Shown piece by piece: positions 60,452 through 64,000 of a DNA stretch of 64,000 nucleotides. A program made the position numbers and the translations under genes. The DNA is from Micromonospora sp. NBC_00389 (GTDB lineage Bacteria > Actinomycetota > Actinomycetes > Mycobacteriales > Micromonosporaceae): NCBI RefSeq assembly GCF_036059255.1, contig NZ_CP107947.1:4216001-4280000 (forward strand), read 5' to 3'. The first letter of the stretch is position 1; every line of letters begins with the position of its first letter. Under the pieces are notes generated by a model. The model saw only the letters and a list, made by a program, of their open reading frames with translations. It was not told the origin of the DNA and made no database searches.

Positions 60452-61789
60452 TCAATCCTCGAAGATCCGCCAGCAGGCGTCCCGTGCCGCGGTCAGCTGC
60501 TCCGGCTCGAGGCCGGCAAAGAGCCACACGTACCGGTCCGCCAGGGGTCGTACCGCGCTGCCGGGGACACCGGAGAGCGCCTCGGCCACCATCGGCCCGC
60601 CCTTGACCAGCGCCAGGCCGGTTTCCAGGACCGGTATGAGCTTCGGCTCCACCACACCCGGTGCGCGTTCGCGGATATCCGCGGCGTAGAGGTGGCCGTC
60701 CTCGTCGGGGACCAGGTTCAGGCCGACTGAGCGGGGACGCCGCCCGGCGGCCACCAGGTTGGCGACCATCGTCAGGCAGGTGTGCCGCACCATTTTCAGC
60801 TGCCCGGGGTCGAGCCGACCGAGGACCGGCGCGAGCCGGGCCGCGACCATGGTCGGTGCCGGACGCCGGTCGGCCGGGTCCGGCCGGGCGCTGACCAGTT
60901 GCTCGAGTGCGTGGCCGGCGGCGGCGATGGCGGCCACCGCCTCGTAGCCGGCAACGAGCTCGGGAGGCAGCAGGAACTCGGCCACCTCCCGGACGGCGGC
61001 CGGCCCGGACGGGAGCGGCCGGGTGTCCGGTGCCTCATCCGGCTCTACGGCGACGGCCGGCGGCTCGGCCTGCGGCTGCCAGACGACGCTGACATACCAG
61101 TACACCGGCGAGTGGGTCGACCGCGCCTCGGACTGGTACAGCGTCACGCTTCCCCCGGCGCCGTCCCGCCACAGCGTGTACCGGACGGTGCCGTCGCCGG
61201 CGAGCGGCCGGGGGACGACACCGAACGTGCAGCCGTAGGCGCGTAGCCGATCGAGGTATCCGGTGAACGGGCCGGTCGACCGGCGCCACGCCGCGTGTTC
61301 ACCCGTACCGTCCCGGGAATGCCCGGCCTGGACGAGAGTGGCCTCCTCCGGCACCGGGAAACCGTCGGGGAAGCCGGATGGCAGCCCGCGCGCGTCCAGT
61401 TCGGACAGCGGTTCCATGTCCGCGAACCGGGCGGCCCTCGGGTCGTATTCGAACGGATCCTCCGGCTGCCGCTTGGGTTCCAGTTTTCCGTCGGCCCCGG
61501 CGGCAGCCAACGCGTGGAGGACGATCCGGACGATCAGGGCGGCGTACCGGATCTCGTCTTTCATGTCCAAATGCAGGACGGGTACGCCGTCCTCATCGAG
61601 CACCTCGCACCAGTTCGGCAGGCTCCACTTCGGCTCGGCCGGGTGGGGGATCTGGGAGATCTCCGCCGCCGCGGCCTGCAGCGCGGCACGGGCAACGGCC
61701 GAGTCGGTCGCGTCGTAGACGGCGAGCGCGACTCCGGAGGAGTTGTCTGCGACGTAGACGACGAGCGCTGGTTCATCGGGATGCGGCAC
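60452..61789 (-). CDS. Uncharacterised 445-residue protein
   Basis: GTG start; continuous, well-biased reading frame with few Cys, no signal or membrane segment. N-terminal half is mixed alpha/beta (ALVVYVADNSSGVALAVYDA, CEVLDEDGVPVLHLDMKDEI). The middle (TVRYTLWRDGAGGSVTLYQS) is beta-like, and the C-terminal 190 residues are helical (AEFLLPPELVAGYEAVAAIA, RHTCLTMVANLVAAGRRPRS), ending WLFAGLEPEQLTAARDACWR. No family was recognised. It is one of the few intact genes in a region of broken transposases and may be cargo. Confidence 0.6.
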   Translation of the reverse strand: MPHPDEPALVVYVADNSSGVALAVYDATDSAVARAALQAAAAEISQIPHPAEPKWSLPNWCEVLDEDGVPVLHLDMKDEIRYAALIVRIVLHALAAAGADGKLEPKRQPEDPFEYDPRAARFADMEPLSELDARGLPSGFPDGFPVPEEATLVQAGHSRDGTGEHAAWRRSTGPFTGYLDRLRAYGCTFGVVPRPLAGDGTVRYTLWRDGAGGSVTLYQSEARSTHSPVYWYVSVVWQPQAEPPAVAVEPDEAPDTRPLPSGPAAVREVAEFLLPPELVAGYEAVAAIAAAGHALEQLVSARPDPADRRPAPTMVAARLAPVLGRLDPGQLKMVRHTCLTMVANLVAAGRRPRSVGLNLVPDEDGHLYAADIRERAPGVVEPKLIPVLETGLALVKGGPMVAEALSGVPGSAVRPLADRYVWLFAGLEPEQLTAARDACWRIFED

Positions 61790-61887
61790 GCCGAGGATGC
61801 TGCCACATACGCACGCATCTGCCGCTTTCCGCGCGCCGAGCCCGCAGCCGCTGACGGACGTAACGGTCGCGGCCGGTCAGTAGCGGA

Positions 61888-62666
61888 TCAGCCGGCGCAG
61901 CCGGAGGAACGTCTCGCTGAAGCCGAGCGCCGGCCAGGCTGTGCGGCGTCGAGCAGCCGGATGTAGTCGGTTTCGGCGAAGCTGCGACGTTCGCCTTTGC
62001 GTCCACGCTGGACGGTGGTGCGGTAGATGAACCGGCTGCGCCGGCCGGGCTTGACGCAGACGAGACCGGCGATGGAAATCCGGCCGGATCCCTTACCCGA
62101 CACGGGAACCACCGGGGTCGGCCCCAGGTGCGGGCCTTCGGTGGGCGCAGCGTCTGACCGGCCTCGTCCTGGAAGCAGATCCAGGCGTCGCGCTGCGTCG
62201 ATACCGTTTTCCCGCCGGCCACACCTCCCGCCACCAGGTCGCAATCGCCGCCTCGTCACGTTCGACCGCACGATGCCGCGGGACCTGCACCGACCAGCCC
62301 ATCCGGTGCAACAGATACCCGGTGCCGCGCAGCGTGTAGCGGGTGTGAAACATCCGCGCGATCAGATCCGACACCCGGGCCAGGGTCCAGCGCTGATCCT
62401 CGCCGAAGCCGTGCACGGCCGGGCCTTCGTCCAGGGCATCAGCCAGACGACACAGCCGGGAGGCGTCCAGCCGGGGGCCGAGATCCGCCAGGCCCTCTCG
62501 ACGCCAGGGCCTGCTCACCACCGCGCCGCCAACGCTGCTGCCAGCCGTACACCGCGGTCCGTGATACCCGCAGCCGGCCCGTCACCTCGACCACCGGCAC
62601 ACCTTCGGCGAACCAGGCCGCCGCCTGCAACCGCACCGCCTCCCGCTTGGCCCTGTGCGGTGCCAA
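61888..62666 (-). mobile_element. IS630-family transposase, multiply frameshifted
   Basis: Blocks in different frames but correct order: REAVRLQAAAWFAEGVPVVE, VTGRLRVSRTAVYGWQQRWR (HTH), RWTLARVSDLIARMFHTRYT, LRGTGYLLHRMGWSVQVPRH, AIATWWREVWP, WICFQDEAGQTLRPPKARTW with the second catalytic Asp-Glu region, and SGKGSGRISIAGLVCVKPGR. At least three frame changes. Inactive. Confidence 0.78.
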
Positions 62667-62708
62667 AATTCGATGCAGGGCTTGTGACCTGGGACTTCGT
62701 CGATCAGG

Positions 62709-63800
62709 TCAGGCTGCCCGCCCGTACTCGTTGATCACGCCGTGCAGGATTCGTTGGCGTCGGATCGGGGCGTTGATCGGGATGACCACGGCTGGGTCGT
62801 GGTTCGGTGGATGTTGAGCGAGGCTCTGATGTGGTCGGTGTCCGTTGAATGAGCAGCGTACTCGTGGAGCACGGTGCGGGCGTGGCGCTCGTTGTAGAGC
62901 AGGATCCGGTCGGTGCACTCCTGTCGAACGCTGCGGATGAACCGTTCGGCGTAGCAGTTCGCCCGAGGTGTTCGTGGCGGAGTTTTGACCACGTCGACGC
63001 CTTCGGCGGCGAAGACCGTGTCGAAGGGCCGGATGAAACTTCGCGTCGCGGTCGCGGATCAGGAACCGGAACGACGCGATCCGTTCGTCGAGGTCCATGA
63101 CCAGGTTGCGGGCTTGCTGGGCGGTCCAGGCCGCGGTCGGATGCGCGGTGACGCCGAGGATGTGCACCCTGAGGGCGGCGACCTCCATCACGAACAGGAC
63201 GTACAACCGCCGCAGCGTCACGGTGTCCACATGAAGGAAGTCCGTTGCGAGTAGCCCGGACGCCTGGGCGCGCAGAAAGGTCCGCCAAGAGGTGTCGACG
63301 CCGCGTGGGGCCGGGCCGATCCTGGTACGAGCGAGGATCCGGCGGATCGTGCCGACACCAACCTGGTGCCCGACCCCGACGAGTTCACCCTGGATCCGGC
63401 GATGCCCCAGCCAGGATTCTCCCGAGCCATGCGCACGATCAGATCCCTGACATCGTCACCGATCGGGGGACGGCCCGCCCGGCTCGGATGCGTCCAATGC
63501 CGCCCGACCAGGCGACGATGCCAGGCCAGCAGGGTCGCCGGGGTCACGATCCGGTGCTCCCGCAGCACGCGGGGCAGTAGCCGCGTCAGCGCGGACAGCA
63601 CCGCCCGATCCGGCCACGACGGTCGTGCCCGACCAACCTGACGGCGCAGCACGGCGACTTCATGCCGTAGCACGAGCAACTCCGCGGTCTTGGCCGCGTC
63701 GCTTCGGGTGAGCAGCGTCAGCCAGCCGAATACCCGAACCATGATCAGATATAGCATCCGGACCATCATCAAGCGATCGTGCAGCAGCCAGGCGAAGCCA
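62709..63800 (-). mobile_element. rve-type transposase, nearly full length but frameshifted
   Basis: Order on the minus strand: [60 protein letters not shown]; after a shift [52 protein letters not shown]; after another shift [20 protein letters not shown] with the catalytic Glu and [20 protein letters not shown]. At least three frameshifts in an otherwise complete integrase-core transposase, so decay is fairly recent. Confidence 0.8.
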
Positions 63801-63859
63801 CAGCTCACAGCCGGTGCGTCTAGTTTTGGCACGGCACAGGCAGTGCTACGACCCTTCAG

Positions 63860-64000
63860 CTACTTCTCGCAGCGCCCGCTGGCCCGACCCTCGGCGATGA
63901 CCTTGTCCACGCCCTTGGCGTAGTCCGCCATCGACTCCGCGTCCGGCTGATAGCGCCACTGGCCGTCCACATACCGGATCTCGGACGTGCCGGCCACGAT
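63860..64000 (-). CDS. C-terminal end of a gene entering from the right edge
   Basis: 46 residues on the minus strand: IVAGTSEIRYVDGQWRYQPD, AESMADYAKGVDKVIAEGRA, SGRCEK and a TAG. Good codon bias. A W-x-Y-x-P-D strand and a terminal helix suggest an exported NTF2-like or lipoprotein C-terminus, but the rest lies outside the window. Confidence 0.55.
   Translation of the reverse strand: MVAGTSEIRYVDGQWRYQPDAESMADYAKGVDKVIAEGRASGRCEK

Overview
The window looks like an accessory, mobile-element-rich region of a high-GC actinomycete chromosome. Frequent GTG starts, strong third-position GC, twin-arginine signals, a LytR-CpsA-Psr protein pair, an LAXTG sortase signal and many oxidoreductases fit a Micromonosporaceae-type genome such as Micromonospora. 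That placement is inference from gene style; there is no rRNA or housekeeping marker here.

Layout. 1-7.7 kb: secreted carbohydrate-active proteins (beta-helix/F5-8C protein, GH26-like glycosidase, SGNH acetylesterase), with a broken diacylglycerol kinase, a 3' half of tRNA-Pro(GGG) and an IS3 remnant between them. 7.7-16.7 kb: truncated nucleases, a uridine-kinase-like P-loop protein, an MFS transporter with a palindromic operator, integrase and IS110 fragments, a methyltransferase, a YdeI-like protein and an ArsB pseudogene. 16.9-18.2 kb: a TnpB element (copy 1) with its omega-RNA end. 18.3-27.7 kb: a DUF427 protein, three aldo/keto reductases beside a LysR regulator, a GH15 glycosidase and a membrane-anchored DUF5666-like protein. 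28-39 kb: two diverged copies of a 1.39-kb segment carrying an LCP gene. They flank a DedA gene and a five-gene operon: response regulator, histidine kinase, ferric-reductase-like flavocytochrome, exported FMN-binding protein, ApbE flavin transferase. The second LCP copy is followed by a PQQ-type sugar dehydrogenase lipoprotein.

39-46 kb: integrase remnant, GNAT, a 68-bp MITE-like hairpin, an LAXTG-anchored ALF-repeat protein, an intact IS5-family element with a CCCAAAA slippery site, a two-domain ABM protein, and TnpB copy 2 inserted inside an older tnpB. 46-55.7 kb: NmrA and metallo-beta-lactamase proteins, an aldo/keto reductase with an XRE regulator divergent from an SDR, broken Fic, kinase and ECF sigma genes, and a DM13 protein. 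56-64 kb: an S8 protease whose start is split by an intact IS5-family element (TA duplication), a lipoprotein, an unknown 445-residue protein, and decayed IS630 and rve-type transposases.

Functional themes. The coherent systems are the flavinylated extracytosolic electron-transfer operon (30.4-35.5 kb), the secreted polysaccharide enzymes, and several redox-enzyme/regulator pairs (LysR/AKR, XRE/AKR/SDR). Much of the rest is a gene graveyard shaped by IS insertion. Three insertions can be reconstructed to the base: TnpB copy 2 in an older tnpB, an IS5-type element in the S8 protease start, and another IS5-type element in the shared stop codons of two convergent genes.
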